Counted from the stretch's first letter, positions 1-7,888 are shown. The stretch is 42,604 nt of DNA from an uncultured Oscillospiraceae bacterium (GCA_900548305.1 URJZ01000013.1:1-42604), one strand, 5' to 3'. Made by a program: numbers and translations. The notes: generated from the letters alone by a model not told the origin.

Positions 1-80
1 GTTTAGCTCTGTAATATTTCTATCTGTATTCCTTTATTCAGTTTTCAGTGTACAAACTTATTATAATACAAATAATATTT

Positions 81-107
81 AAGTCTTCTACGGAAGGCTT
101 TTTTTAT
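81..107 (+). terminator. Intrinsic terminator at left edge
   Basis: An 8-bp stem (AAGTCTTC / GAAGGCTT, one G-T pair) with a TACG loop runs into a T-rich tail. It would end a transcript entering from the left of the window. The gene it serves is not visible. Confidence 0.65.
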
Positions 108-152
108 TTTTACTTATATTATATTTTAGTTATTACAAATTAGTTATTATAA

Positions 153-181
153 TTGACTATGAAACTAATTTTAGTTAAAGT
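153..181 (+). promoter_or_regulatory. Sigma-A type promoter for the zinc-ribbon membrane gene
   Basis: TTGACT (153-158) and TAAAGT (176-181) are 17 bp apart. The spacer contains a perfect palindrome, AACTAA-TT-TTAGTT (163-176), which could be an operator; that part is inference. Confidence 0.55.
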
Positions 182-243
182 AATAATGATAAATAAAGAT
201 ATTATTAGCACTATATTTATAATATCTTAGAAAAGGTGATTTT

Positions 244-747
244 ATGATGAATTCAATAGCACAATTAGCTCGGTATAGCTATAGTTATGAAAGAGAAGCC
301 ATAGGAGTTGGAATTGCCATTATTGTAATTGTAATTTTTTTAATAATTGCAGCAATATTGGCTCAAATCTTTTTGGGATTGGCGGTTTATCACGATGCAA
401 AATCCAAAGGCAATTCTAACGCAGGAATGTGGGGCGTTTTGACCGGTGTTTTTGGATGGATACCTGCTATCATTTATTTATGTATTAGAAACAGTGCTTC
501 ACAAAGATTCATTCAATGTACTACTTGTGGTTTTGCAATTCCGGCAAGTGCACCGGGATGCCCAAATTGTAACCATGCAAATCCTTTTGCCCAGCAATTT
601 TTCGGTCCTTTTGTGGAACAATCTAAAAAACGAGCAAAAGGTTTTTTAATTGCAGCTATTTGTTGTTATGCAGCACTTATTTTGTTAATTATTTCGATTA
701 TTGTTGTCGTGGCTGTATTTGCCAGCAATTATTATTACTATTATTAA
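244..747 (+). CDS. Small membrane protein with a zinc ribbon
   Basis: This 167-aa protein has a hydrophobic segment at about 21-48, a second hydrophobic stretch around 62-81, a CxxC...CxxC zinc-ribbon (Cys92, 95, 106, 109) and a last membrane segment at about 134-160, ending in a run of tyrosines. The AAAGGTGA ribosome site at 232-239 supports the ATG at 244; the next codon is also ATG. Putative zinc-ribbon membrane proteins of this type are common in Firmicutes and have no fixed function. A terminator separates it from the ABC exporter genes downstream, so joint function is not implied. I do not recognise a specific family. Confidence 0.8.
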   Translation: MMNSIAQLARYSYSYEREAIGVGIAIIVIVIFLIIAAILAQIFLGLAVYHDAKSKGNSNAGMWGVLTGVFGWIPAIIYLCIRNSASQRFIQCTTCGFAIPASAPGCPNCNHANPFAQQFFGPFVEQSKKRAKGFLIAAICCYAALILLIISIIVVVAVFASNYYYYY

Positions 748-756
748 TAAAATTTG

Positions 757-789
757 AAAGGTAAATGTAAAAGTACATTTACCTTTTTT
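757..789 (+). terminator. Intrinsic terminator after the zinc-ribbon membrane gene
   Basis: A 13-bp stem (AAAGGTAAATGTA / TACATTTACCTTT) with an AAAG loop is followed by a T tract. The next gene starts only 30 bp later, so some read-through into the ABC genes is possible. Confidence 0.85.
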
Positions 790-818
790 ATCTATTATGA
801 AAGGATAAAACTATTGAT

Positions 819-1526
819 ATGCTGGAAGTTTCTCACTTGACAAAAATATATAAAAATTTAGTAGCAAACGGCGATTTAACATTTACGGTTAATCCCAGAG
901 AAATTGCGGTTTTGTTAGGTCCCAATGGCGCAGGAAAATCTACTGCGATTAAATGTATATCGGGTTTACTGCGTTTTCATGGCGAAATTAAAATTTGCGG
1001 GTACCCAAATAAATCAATCGATGCAAAACGTAATTTTGGATATATTCCGGAAATTCCTGCACCATATGAAAATTTGACGGTTATGGAACATTTAGAGTTT
1101 ATAGGTCGCGCTTATCAAGTAAGCGATTGGGAACAAAAGGCACGGAAGTTGCTAAGTCGATTTGAAATGTCCGATAAAACAAATAAGTTAGGTAAAGAAT
1201 TATCGAAAGGTATGCAGCAAAAATTAAGCATCTGTTGTGCGTTGTTGCCGGAACCTAAAGTGATTTTATTCGACGAACCTTTTGTAGGGCTAGATCCCCA
1301 TGCCATTAAAGAACTAAAGATAGTTATGACAGAATTGAAATATGCTGAATGCGCGGTGTTAATCAGTACTCATATGCTAGACAGCGTGGAAGAATTCTGG
1401 GATAAAGCTTTAATTATGAGAAATGGTCAAATTGCAGCTGTACGAGAAAGAAAAGAGATTGAGCAAAGCGGAGAAGATCTTGAAAAATTATTCTTTGAAA
1501 TTACGGAAGGTAGAGGAGAAAATTAA
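819..1526 (+). CDS. ABC transporter ATP-binding protein
   Basis: This 235-aa protein hydrolyses ATP to power the adjacent permease. Visible motifs are Walker A GPNGAGKST (34-42), Q-loop position around 76-78 (Pro-Glu in place of Gln), signature LSKGMQQKL (128-136), Walker B VILFDEP (148-154), D-loop GLDP (157-160) and switch STH (183-185). The divergent signature is usual for ABC-2 type exporter ATPases of the multidrug/bacteriocin-resistance class. GAAAGGA at 799-805 sets the start. Its TAA stop overlaps the permease start (TAATG), so the two are translationally coupled. The substrate cannot be told from sequence. Confidence 0.92.
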   Translation: MLEVSHLTKIYKNLVANGDLTFTVNPREIAVLLGPNGAGKSTAIKCISGLLRFHGEIKICGYPNKSIDAKRNFGYIPEIPAPYENLTVMEHLEFIGRAYQVSDWEQKARKLLSRFEMSDKTNKLGKELSKGMQQKLSICCALLPEPKVILFDEPFVGLDPHAIKELKIVMTELKYAECAVLISTHMLDSVEEFWDKALIMRNGQIAAVRERKEIEQSGEDLEKLFFEITEGRGEN

Positions 1527-3121
1527 TGAGCGCATTGTGTTATCTTTCCCGTAAGCAGATTAAAAACTTTATAAAAGAATTAGCCCATCATCCAGGAAAA
1601 TTGGTTCTGTATATTATCTTAATTGCAGGTATTAGTGTATCTGTATTTTCCAGCTTTTTTTCTCCGGAGAATGAATCATTAAACTTTGTTGCTGATATTA
1701 GTTTTCTGCATGGTGGCTACATAGGAGTAATGCTTCTGATTACACTGCCTATTTTATTCAGAGGTTTAAAATCAGGTTCTACTTTTTTTCGTATGAGTGA
1801 TGTACATTTTTTATTTATAGCACCGATTTCCCCAAAATTGATATTATTTTACGGTTTAATTAAGCAATTAATGGCCAGTGCTTTGGTCACCCTTATTTTA
1901 TTGGCATATTCTTCTATGCTGACAAATTTATTCGGAATAGAAATTTGGCAAATTATTGTTTTGGCAATAGGAGTTGCCGTTATGTTATGTGCAATGCAGG
2001 CGCTCACTATGATGATTTACAGCTTGACAAACGGTAAAAAGAAATTGATTCAAATTACCTTTGCTATTGTATTTGCATGTGTGACTGCGTTACTTGTCAT
2101 TTATGTTATTGAATTTTTTACTAACGGTGCAGATATAGACAGTGCGATTTCGTCTTTAAGTTCCCCTTACTTAGAATATGTTCCAATGATTGGTTGGATG
2201 AAGGGGGCTATTTTTGGTTACCTGTTTGGCAACTATTTTGCAGCAGGTATTTATACAGCTCTATTTATAGTTGCTATAGGTGCAGCGATTGCTGTTTTTG
2301 CAGTAAAAGATTTAGATTTTTATGAGGATGTTCTTCAGTCCACTGCCAGAGCAGACCAGGTAAGACAAAACAAACGAGAAGGCAAAATGGATTTTGGAGG
2401 AGGAAAAGTACGCGTTACTTCTACCGGAATCAAAAAAGGTTGGGGAGCTAATGTGTTTTTCTATAAACATATGTTGGAAGGAAAACGGAAAAATAGATTT
2501 TTTATCAGTACTCAAGCAATTTTTTTGTGTTTGATTAATATTATTTTCGTTATTATTTTCCGTGTTTCCTCAGAAGGGGAAGTGACACCAAATGAAATTC
2601 TGGGTATTTCTGCAATATTGAGTGCTTATATACAGTTTTTCTTTTCTGCTTCCGGTGACTGGTCTTTGGAATTGGACAAAACACCAATTTATTTAATTCC
2701 GGCTAAGCCGTTTCAAAAATTAATTTGGGCAAGTATGACCACCATTATTCGCCCTTTTATAGAGGGCATTATTATATTTGCTGTTCTATGCGCTGTTGTA
2801 CTTGCAAACCCATTGCAGGCTTTTGTTTGTGCAATGGTGTACGGAACAACAGGTTTACTGTATACAGCATGTAATATTTTATTTCACAAATTATTTGGAA
2901 AAACAAATTTTAATCGCGGACCAATTATGATGGTTTATATGTTATTCGTATTACTGGTAGCTATTCCCGGTATTATTTCCAGTATTCTTGTAGCAATTTT
3001 TGCTACAGGGATTCCTTCCTTTGTAATTGGACTGCCATTTGTCGGATGGACCATAGGTATTTCTGTTTTGATTATATGCTTGTGTAGAAATATACTAGAC
3101 AATGTAGAATATAATAAATAA
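1526..3121 (+). CDS. ABC-2 type exporter permease
   Basis: This 531-aa protein has roughly ten hydrophobic segments in two halves, split by a soluble, basic loop at about 265-315. It begins on the last base of the ATPase gene, with AGAGGAG as ribosome site. Overall length and plan resemble the 'putative ABC exporter' permeases found beside single ATPase genes in Firmicutes; that family match is from memory and was not searched. With its partner it would form a heteromeric exporter of unknown substrate. No terminator is visible between its stop and the 5S promoter about 35 bp downstream. Confidence 0.85.
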   Translation: MSALCYLSRKQIKNFIKELAHHPGKLVLYIILIAGISVSVFSSFFSPENESLNFVADISFLHGGYIGVMLLITLPILFRGLKSGSTFFRMSDVHFLFIAPISPKLILFYGLIKQLMASALVTLILLAYSSMLTNLFGIEIWQIIVLAIGVAVMLCAMQALTMMIYSLTNGKKKLIQITFAIVFACVTALLVIYVIEFFTNGADIDSAISSLSSPYLEYVPMIGWMKGAIFGYLFGNYFAAGIYTALFIVAIGAAIAVFAVKDLDFYEDVLQSTARADQVRQNKREGKMDFGGGKVRVTSTGIKKGWGANVFFYKHMLEGKRKNRFFISTQAIFLCLINIIFVIIFRVSSEGEVTPNEILGISAILSAYIQFFFSASGDWSLELDKTPIYLIPAKPFQKLIWASMTTIIRPFIEGIIIFAVLCAVVLANPLQAFVCAMVYGTTGLLYTACNILFHKLFGKTNFNRGPIMMVYMLFVLLVAIPGIISSILVAIFATGIPSFVIGLPFVGWTIGISVLIICLCRNILDNVEYNK

Positions 3122-3155
3122 AATGCAAAATGTTGTAATTTAAGTGGATTTCCTG

Positions 3156-3184
3156 TTGAAATATTTGAATATCTGTGTTATAAT
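3156..3184 (+). promoter_or_regulatory. Promoter of the first 5S rRNA gene
   Basis: TTGAAA (3156-3161) and a perfect TATAAT (3179-3184) are 17 bp apart, with a TG extension before the -10. The expected transcript start is about 10-15 bp before the 5S sequence. Confidence 0.85.
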
Positions 3185-3202
3185 ATAATCAACAAATCAA
3201 AT

Positions 3203-3321
3203 AGTTGGTGTTGATGACGATGAGGGTCCACCTGTTCCCATACCGAACACAGAAGTTAAGCTCATTAGTGCCGAAGATACTTGGTTGGAGACGGCCCGGG
3301 ACAATAGGAAGATGCCAACAT
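3203..3321 (+). rRNA. rrf: 5S ribosomal RNA, copy 1
   Basis: About 118 nt with the conserved 5S core CCGAACACAGAAGTTAAGC. The ends pair as helix I (GTTGG near 3204 with CCAAC near 3319). It is not linked to 16S or 23S here; it has its own promoter and terminator, so it is a free-standing gene. It differs from copy 2 at two positions (C/T near 3219 and T/C near 3285). The exact ends are estimated by pairing. Confidence 0.95.
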
Positions 3322-3327
3322 ATAAAG

Positions 3328-3356
3328 CAGATACCCAGTAGGGTATCTGTTTTTTT
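3328..3356 (+). terminator. Terminator of 5S copy 1
   Basis: CAGATACCC and GGGTATCTG form a 9-bp stem with an AGTA loop, followed by seven T. The copy-2 terminator keeps the same stem with one compensatory base-pair change. Confidence 0.92.
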
Positions 3357-3385
3357 ATAAATTGAAAAAATAATATAAAAAAGGC

Positions 3386-3414
3386 TTGCATTTTCTTTTA
3401 AGATGTGATAATAT
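3386..3414 (+). promoter_or_regulatory. Promoter of the second 5S rRNA gene
   Basis: TTGCAT (3386-3391) is followed by a TGTGATAAT region. The -10 may be GATAAT at 3407-3412 (15-bp spacing, extended TG) or TAATAT at 3409-3414 (17-bp spacing). Confidence 0.65.
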
Positions 3415-3446
3415 ATAAAAGTCGCCGGAAACGGTACAAACTGAAT

Positions 3447-3565
3447 AGTTGGTGTTGATGATGATGAGGGTCCACCTGTTCCCATACCGAACACAGAAGT
3501 TAAGCTCATTAGTGCCGAAGATACTTGGCTGGAGACGGCCCGGGACAATAGGAAGATGCCAACAT
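3447..3565 (+). rRNA. rrf: 5S ribosomal RNA, copy 2
   Basis: A nearly identical copy of the 5S gene 244 bp upstream, with the same helix I ends and conserved core. Only two bases differ within the RNA. Identity continues for about 10 bp on the 3' side, but the promoters differ, which suggests an old tandem duplication or conversion limited to the RNA. Not linked to 16S/23S. Confidence 0.95.
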
Positions 3566-3571
3566 ATAAAA

Positions 3572-3600
3572 CAGATATCCAATAGGATATCTGTTTTTTT
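3572..3600 (+). terminator. Terminator of 5S copy 2
   Basis: CAGATATCC and GGATATCTG form a 9-bp stem with an AATA loop, followed by seven T. Confidence 0.92.
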
Positions 3601-3816
3601 GTGCTCTTCTAAGCAAATATGAAGTTTGAAAAACAAAAATACCATTTATTTTGTGGCAGCAAACGATATAGAACTGCCAATCATTTTGCGAATACTGGTT
3701 TTCTCACATACTAAGATAGTCAGCCCTTCTTATTCGGTGCCTAAACGGAGTTCTATTTTTTATACATGGAATGATGTAAAAATAGTAATATACACAAACA
3801 CTCTTGCTTCTAAGTC

Positions 3817-3841
3817 GTTTTTATAGGGCACCTATAAAAAC
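3817..3841. repeat. Perfect 11-bp inverted repeat, 3-nt spacer
   Basis: GTTTTTATAGG, then GCA, then CCTATAAAAAC. The T-rich arm is on the 5' side and the A-rich arm on the 3' side of the plus strand, which is the wrong way round for a simple intrinsic terminator. The role is unknown. Confidence 0.7.
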
Positions 3842-4001
3842 ACACAGGGTTGATATAAATTTTCGTATCTACCGGATCTATAGGAAATGGAAATTGTGCA
3901 TCACGTTTTCATCTGAACACTAACATCAATAAGAGCATGCTCCTGTTATGTTGTTATAGTTTTACACGATAAATCTTGTTCGTTTTTTTCTCTATATACA
4001 C

Positions 4002-4030
4002 TTGCAATTTATCGCTTTAAAGTGTAAAAT
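4002..4030 (+). promoter_or_regulatory. Promoter of the DAHP synthase gene
   Basis: TTGCAA (4002-4007) and TAAAAT (4025-4030) are 17 bp apart, giving a leader of about 30 nt. No T-box or other known attenuator is visible, so transcriptional control by amino acids is not shown here. Confidence 0.7.
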
Positions 4031-4067
4031 AGCCTTAGGCTACTTTTAGAAAGGAAGGTTTTAGGTT

Positions 4068-5081
4068 ATGGTTATTTTAATGAAGCAAAATTGTACAAAA
4101 GAAAATGTACAAGAAGTAGTAGAAACATTAAAAAAATGTGGATTGGGTGCCGATGTGTCTGAAGGTACCCAAGCAACTATTATTGGTATTTTGGGTGATA
4201 AAAGCAAACTGGGAGGTTTGGATATCACCTTATTAGATGGCGTTGAAAATTGTGTACCGATTATGCACTCTTACAAACTTGCAAGTCGTGATATGTGTCC
4301 TGACGGACGTCTTGTGCACGTAGGTGACCAAGTAATTGGCGGCAAAAAACTGGTAATGATGGGTGGACCTTGTGCAGTAGAAAATGAAGAATGCATTATG
4401 AAAGCAGCCATTGGCGTAAAAGCAGCCGGCGCAACATTTTTGCGTGGTGGTGCTTATAAACCTAGAACCTCTCCATATTCATTTCAGGGCTTAGAAGAAG
4501 AAGGATTAAAGCTATTGAGAAAAGCGGCGGATGCAACCGGGCTGAAAGTAGTAAGTGAAGTAATGGCTTCCGAACAAATTGATACTGCAATTAAATATTG
4601 CGATATGTTCCAAATTGGAGCAAGAAATATGCAAAACTTCCGTTTACTCAAAGATATTGGTAAATCAAAAGTACCGGTTGTACTAAAGCGAGGTATTGCC
4701 AATACCATTGAAGAGTGGTTGGATGCAGCGGAATATATTATGAGTGAAGGCAACTACAATGTGGTATTATGCGAGAGAGGTATTCGTACCTTTGAAACAG
4801 CTACTAGAAATACGCTGGATGTTTCTGCAGTTCCGGTTGTAAAAGAACGCAGCAGTTTGCCAATTATAATCGATCCATCTCATGCAGCGGGAAAAGAGCG
4901 TTATGTAGCTCCGTTGGCATTGGCCGGTATTGCGGCAGGAGCTGATGGTTTGATTGTAGAGGTACATCCAAAAGCAAAAGAAGCAATTAGTGACGCCGCC
5001 CAACAGTTAAGTGTTGAAGCTTTTGCAGATTTAGTGCAAAAAGTAGGACAAATGGCAACTATTTTTGATAGAGAAATGTAA
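4068..5081 (+). CDS. aroF: 3-deoxy-7-phosphoheptulonate synthase (DAHP synthase, type I-beta)
   Basis: Condenses phosphoenolpyruvate and erythrose 4-phosphate, the first step of the shikimate pathway. The 337-aa protein starts with a ferredoxin-like domain (about 1-70), which in Thermotoga maritima DAHP synthase mediates feedback inhibition by aromatic amino acids. The catalytic barrel follows: GGPCAVEN (99-106), KPRTSPYSFQG (131-141), LKRG (206-209), CERGIRTFE (235-243) and DPSHAAGK (269-276). AAAGGAAGG at 4050-4058 favours the ATG at 4068 over the ATG at 4080. The gene stands alone, with its own promoter and a terminator shared with the convergent neighbour. Confidence 0.95.
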   Translation: MVILMKQNCTKENVQEVVETLKKCGLGADVSEGTQATIIGILGDKSKLGGLDITLLDGVENCVPIMHSYKLASRDMCPDGRLVHVGDQVIGGKKLVMMGGPCAVENEECIMKAAIGVKAAGATFLRGGAYKPRTSPYSFQGLEEEGLKLLRKAADATGLKVVSEVMASEQIDTAIKYCDMFQIGARNMQNFRLLKDIGKSKVPVVLKRGIANTIEEWLDAAEYIMSEGNYNVVLCERGIRTFETATRNTLDVSAVPVVKERSSLPIIIDPSHAAGKERYVAPLALAGIAAGADGLIVEVHPKAKEAISDAAQQLSVEAFADLVQKVGQMATIFDREM

Positions 5082-5126
5082 AAATTACCGCAAGCATGGT
5101 AACATATATCCTTATTTTAGAATAAA

Positions 5127-5165
5127 AAATGCGTGAGAATACAATTCTGTATTCCCATGCATTTT
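5127..5165. terminator. Terminator between convergent aroF and the PP-loop gene
   Basis: A long imperfect stem (AAAATGC...GAATACA with TGTATTC...GCATTTT, loop ATTC) has A-rich DNA on its left, which reads as a T tract on the minus strand. It fits the minus-strand gene best and may work in both directions. Confidence 0.7.
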
Positions 5166-5197
5166 CACTTTCCCCTATAAAACACAAAAGACGGGAT

Positions 5198-5920
5198 TTA
5201 TTCTTGTTTGCCCCAGCCATCAATATTGGCACGCTGTAATGCTCCCATGACCTTTTTTCGCAAATCAGGAAATTGTTTTTCTAAATCTTTAATTAATTCT
5301 TGGGTACTTTGGCGGCAGGTATGTCCGTCTACAGGACATTCGCTCTTTACAACAGGTAAATGGTAACGTTGTGCTGCAGATTTCACTTTACTTTCTTCAC
5401 AAAATACCATTGGCCGTATTAAATATAAATCTTTTCTGGATAAATATGACATAGGAGAAAAACAGCCGATTTTACCGCCATAAAATAAATTCATAAAAAA
5501 AGTCTGCACAGCATCATCAAAATGATGTCCGAGAGCAAGTTTATTGCAGTTGTGTTTTTTGCTCATATCATGCAAAATTCCTCTGCGCATACGGGCGCAT
5601 AAACTACAAGGATTACTTTCTTTTCTTTGCTCAAAAATAATATTACCCAGCTGAGAGCGGCGTACTTCGTATGTTACTTGTAAACGGCGGCACAGCTCTT
5701 CTACTTGACTAAAATCGGTTTGTATATTATTAAAACAGGGATCCACAGTAATTGCAACCAAATCATATTTCATTGGTAAAAATTTTCGCATATTTGCTAA
5801 AGTACAAAGTAGGATAAGGGAATCCTTACCTCCGGAAATTCCCACTGCGATACGGTCGCCCGGTTGAATTAATTGATAACTGTCAACGGCAGCCCGTATT
5901 TGGCTCATAATTTGCTGCAT
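5198..5920 (-). CDS. TtcA-family PP-loop ATPase (tRNA 2-thiocytidine type)
   Basis: A 240-aa PP-loop protein. It shows SGGKDS (29-34), a CxxC pair (Cys105, Cys108) followed by RMRRG, GHHFDD (131-136) and later cysteines 195 and 202. These are hallmarks of the TtcA/TtuA group, which adenylate a tRNA base and insert sulfur using an Fe-S cluster held by cysteines. TtcA itself makes 2-thiocytidine at tRNA position 32; whether this homolog modifies the same base cannot be told from sequence. The start is fixed by GGAGGTC at 5926-5932. It is transcribed against the flanking genes as a single unit. Confidence 0.85.
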   Translation of the reverse strand: MQQIMSQIRAAVDSYQLIQPGDRIAVGISGGKDSLILLCTLANMRKFLPMKYDLVAITVDPCFNNIQTDFSQVEELCRRLQVTYEVRRSQLGNIIFEQRKESNPCSLCARMRRGILHDMSKKHNCNKLALGHHFDDAVQTFFMNLFYGGKIGCFSPMSYLSRKDLYLIRPMVFCEESKVKSAAQRYHLPVVKSECPVDGHTCRQSTQELIKDLEKQFPDLRKKVMGALQRANIDGWGKQE

Positions 5921-6115
5921 AAAAGACCTCCATGTTAGAAAAATAACGCATAATCGCGGTATTTTTATATTTTAAATTACGCATATCATACCATATTTAT
6001 CATAAAAGTAAAATATTTTTTTGAAATGACAGTCAAGAATAAGAGAGATATCAAGAGAAATAAAGAGATAATAGAAGCAATTTATTTGATAAATTAAAAA
6101 AATGAAAATTAGGGC

Positions 6116-6144
6116 TTGACACCGCAATTTGTGTATGGTAATAT
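6116..6144 (+). promoter_or_regulatory. Promoter of the rplM-rpsI operon
   Basis: Perfect TTGACA (6116-6121) and TAATAT (6139-6144) at 17-bp spacing. The leader to rplM is about 95 nt. Confidence 0.85.
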
Positions 6145-6164
6145 CATAAATGCATGTTAACACT

Positions 6165-6210
6165 TAAATGGGTGTTTTGAGCGGTTTCCCAATTGAAAGA
6201 TGGGAGCTAT
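6165..6210 (+). promoter_or_regulatory. Candidate L13-type autoregulatory leader
   Basis: The leader between the promoter and rplM contains a small hairpin (TCCCA 6187-6191 with TGGGA 6201-6205) and conserved-looking flanks. Firmicutes rplM operons often carry an L13 leader RNA bound by the ribosomal protein. I place this by position and structure only. Confidence 0.4.
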
Positions 6211-6246
6211 CAATGATAAAGAATATTAATGTTTGGAGGAAATGTA

Positions 6247-6675
6247 ATGTCTACTTTTATGCAAAAACCAAACCAAGTAGAGCGTAAATGGTACATTATT
6301 GATGCAGCAGGCAAACCAATGGGCCGTGTAGCTGCTCAAGCTGCTATTTTGCTACGTGGTAAACACAAACCAACTTATACACCACACGTTGATGGTGGCG
6401 ATCATGTTATCATCATTAACTGTGCTGATGCTGTTTTAACAGGCAATAAGTTGCAAAACAAAAAATACTACCGTCACACAGGTTACGTTGGTCACCTAAA
6501 AGAGGTAGGTTATGACAGACTAATGGTTGAAAAACCAGAGTTTGCTATGCAATTGGCTGTGAAAGGTATGATTCCTAGCACACACAATGGCCGTGAACAA
6601 CTAACCAGACTACGTGTATACGCAGGTGCTGAGCATATTCATGCAGCACAACAACCAACAGTTTGGGATAAATAA
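6247..6675 (+). CDS. rplM: 50S ribosomal protein L13
   Basis: An early-assembly protein of the large ribosomal subunit. The 142-aa length is normal for the family. Recognisable segments are the N-terminal RKWYIIDAAGKPMGRVA, the GDHVIIINCADAVLTGNK core and the C-terminal LRVYAGAEHIHAAQQP. The frame is open further upstream, but GGAGGA at 6235-6240 fixes the ATG at 6247. rpsI follows after 17 bp, the classic L13-S9 operon. Confidence 0.98.
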   Translation: MSTFMQKPNQVERKWYIIDAAGKPMGRVAAQAAILLRGKHKPTYTPHVDGGDHVIIINCADAVLTGNKLQNKKYYRHTGYVGHLKEVGYDRLMVEKPEFAMQLAVKGMIPSTHNGREQLTRLRVYAGAEHIHAAQQPTVWDK

Positions 6676-6692
6676 GAGAGGAGGATTGGAAT

Positions 6693-7094
6693 ATGTATAA
6701 CAAAGAGTCTTATTTTTATGGTACAGGTAGAAGAAAAAGCTCCGTTGCTCGTGTAAGACTATACCAAGGTACAGGTAAGGTTACAATCAACGATAGAGAT
6801 ATTGATGATTATTTTGGTTTGGAAACATTAAAGTTAATTGTTCGTCAACCATTAAATCTAACAAAAACAGAAGGTAAATTCGACATCGTTTGCCGTGTTG
6901 CAGGTGGTGGCGTTACAGGCCAAGCTGGTGCAATCCGTCACGGTGTTGCAAGAGCTTTGCTTCAATATGATTCTGAGAATCTCCGTCCTGCTCTGAAAAA
7001 GGCTGGATTCTTAACTCGTGACCCAAGAATGAAAGAGCGTAAGAAATACGGTCTTAAAGGCGCACGTAGAGCTCCACAATTCTCCAAGAGATAA
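6693..7094 (+). CDS. rpsI: 30S ribosomal protein S9
   Basis: A small-subunit protein whose C-terminal tail reaches the P-site tRNA. The 133-aa protein shows YGTGRRKSSVARVRL near the start, the GGGVTGQAGAIRHGVARAL core and the basic C-terminus ending in QFSKR, as expected for S9. GAGAGGAGG sits ahead of the ATG. It is the second gene of the rplM operon, which ends at the terminator near 7150. Confidence 0.98.
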   Translation: MYNKESYFYGTGRRKSSVARVRLYQGTGKVTINDRDIDDYFGLETLKLIVRQPLNLTKTEGKFDIVCRVAGGGVTGQAGAIRHGVARALLQYDSENLRPALKKAGFLTRDPRMKERKKYGLKGARRAPQFSKR

Positions 7095-7433
7095 TTTTTT
7101 ACAGAGAATTATTTTACGTTTTAAAATTGAAAATCAGCTTATAGCTATGAAAAAAACCTTTTTACAAAGGTTTTTTTATTTTTACAAATTTTATAACATA
7201 TAATTCCTATAAAATTTATATATCATAGTGAAATTTGTTGAAAAAATTGGAAAGATTTTTGTAAAAAAATGATATAGATATTTTTAAATAATTTTTATAT
7301 CAGTTATGTTTAGTGCAGAAAAGAGAAACAGAAGGTTTATGTATTTATATAGCCTTACGTTCTTTAAACAAACCCTGCTTCATCCAGTTTACTAAATGCT
7401 TGGTATAAAGTTATGGTGAAAGCGGGGATTTAT
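7095..7433. other. Intergenic region between rpsI and the Rrf2 remnant
   Basis: It holds the rpsI terminator (7150-7177). From 7178 onward it is very AT-rich with no gene I can support and no promoter of good quality. Confidence 0.5.
7150..7177 (+). terminator. Terminator of the rplM-rpsI operon
   Basis: AAAAAACCTTT and AAAGGTTTTTT pair around a TTAC loop, and the 3' arm runs into a T tract. Confidence 0.9.
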
Positions 7434-7888
7434 ATGCAACTAAGTATAACGACAGATTATGCAATACGTATTACATTGTATCTATTGAAACATAAGGAAA
7501 TTGTCCGTTCCAGTGAATTATCTGAAAAACTAGAAATTCCTAAAACATACGTATTGAAAGTTACAAAGAAGCTGGAGAAAGTTGGTCTTGTAAAAAGTTA
7601 TCAAGGTGCAAGCGGTGGCATTGTTATTTTGAAAGATGCAGACCAAATTACGCTGTGGGATGTAATTGATGCAACTGAAAATACAACTATGATTAATAAA
7701 TGTTTAGAAAAAAATGGAACTTGTTCCTTCTTCAAACTGCTACTTGTCCTGTAAGAAAAGTATATATATTCTTGCAAAAAGCAGTGGAAGAGAGGTTACA
7801 GTCTATTTATCTAAGTGATTTGTTAGATGATGTTGACAGCGTTTTAGAAAGAGAATTGGAAATTGACAAAAACAGCAAGAGTAAGTAG
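7434..7888 (+). pseudogene. Rrf2-family transcriptional regulator, frameshifted
   Basis: The first part reads as a normal Rrf2 winged helix: the start is like LSITTDYAIR, the recognition-helix region is around residues 28-50, and KCLEKNGTC carries two of the cluster cysteines. It then stops at 7752-7754 after an out-of-family tail. The rest of the family, QTATCPVRKVY with the third cysteine and the C-terminal helix, lies in the -1 frame and runs to 7888. The break lies between the Cys codons near 7724 and 7744. One missing base in CTTCTTCAA would restore a normal protein of about 151 aa. AGCGGGGA at 7421-7428 supports the ATG at 7434. It may be a real loss, a sequencing error or a recoding site. 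It sits directly upstream of the surface operon. Confidence 0.8.

Larger units (their letters stand above)
3601..4067. other. Gene-free stretch between 5S and aroF
   Basis: No convincing gene. A 66-codon frame with a TTG start at 3626 has no ribosome site and ends inside an inverted repeat, so I reject it. The stretch holds a perfect 11-bp inverted repeat with a 3-nt loop (3817-3841), a GAGCATGCTC palindrome near 3933, and the aroF promoter. Confidence 0.6.
5921..6246. other. AT-rich intergenic region with the rplM promoter and leader
   Basis: No gene is supported. The left part (about 5935-6110) is AT-rich without clear structure; the right part holds the ribosomal-protein promoter and leader, listed separately. 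Confidence 0.6.

Noticed and set aside
3189..3645. Minus-strand open frames over the 5S genes
   Set aside because: They are the antisense of rRNA and repeat between the two copies only because the 5S genes are duplicated.
3626..3826. 66-codon frame after the second 5S gene
   Set aside because: TTG start with no ribosome site, no recognisable protein pattern, and its end lies in an inverted repeat.
3841..4067. T-box or other amino-acid attenuator before aroF
   Set aside because: No T-box sequence or terminator/antiterminator pair is visible; the promoter leaves a leader of only about 30 nt.
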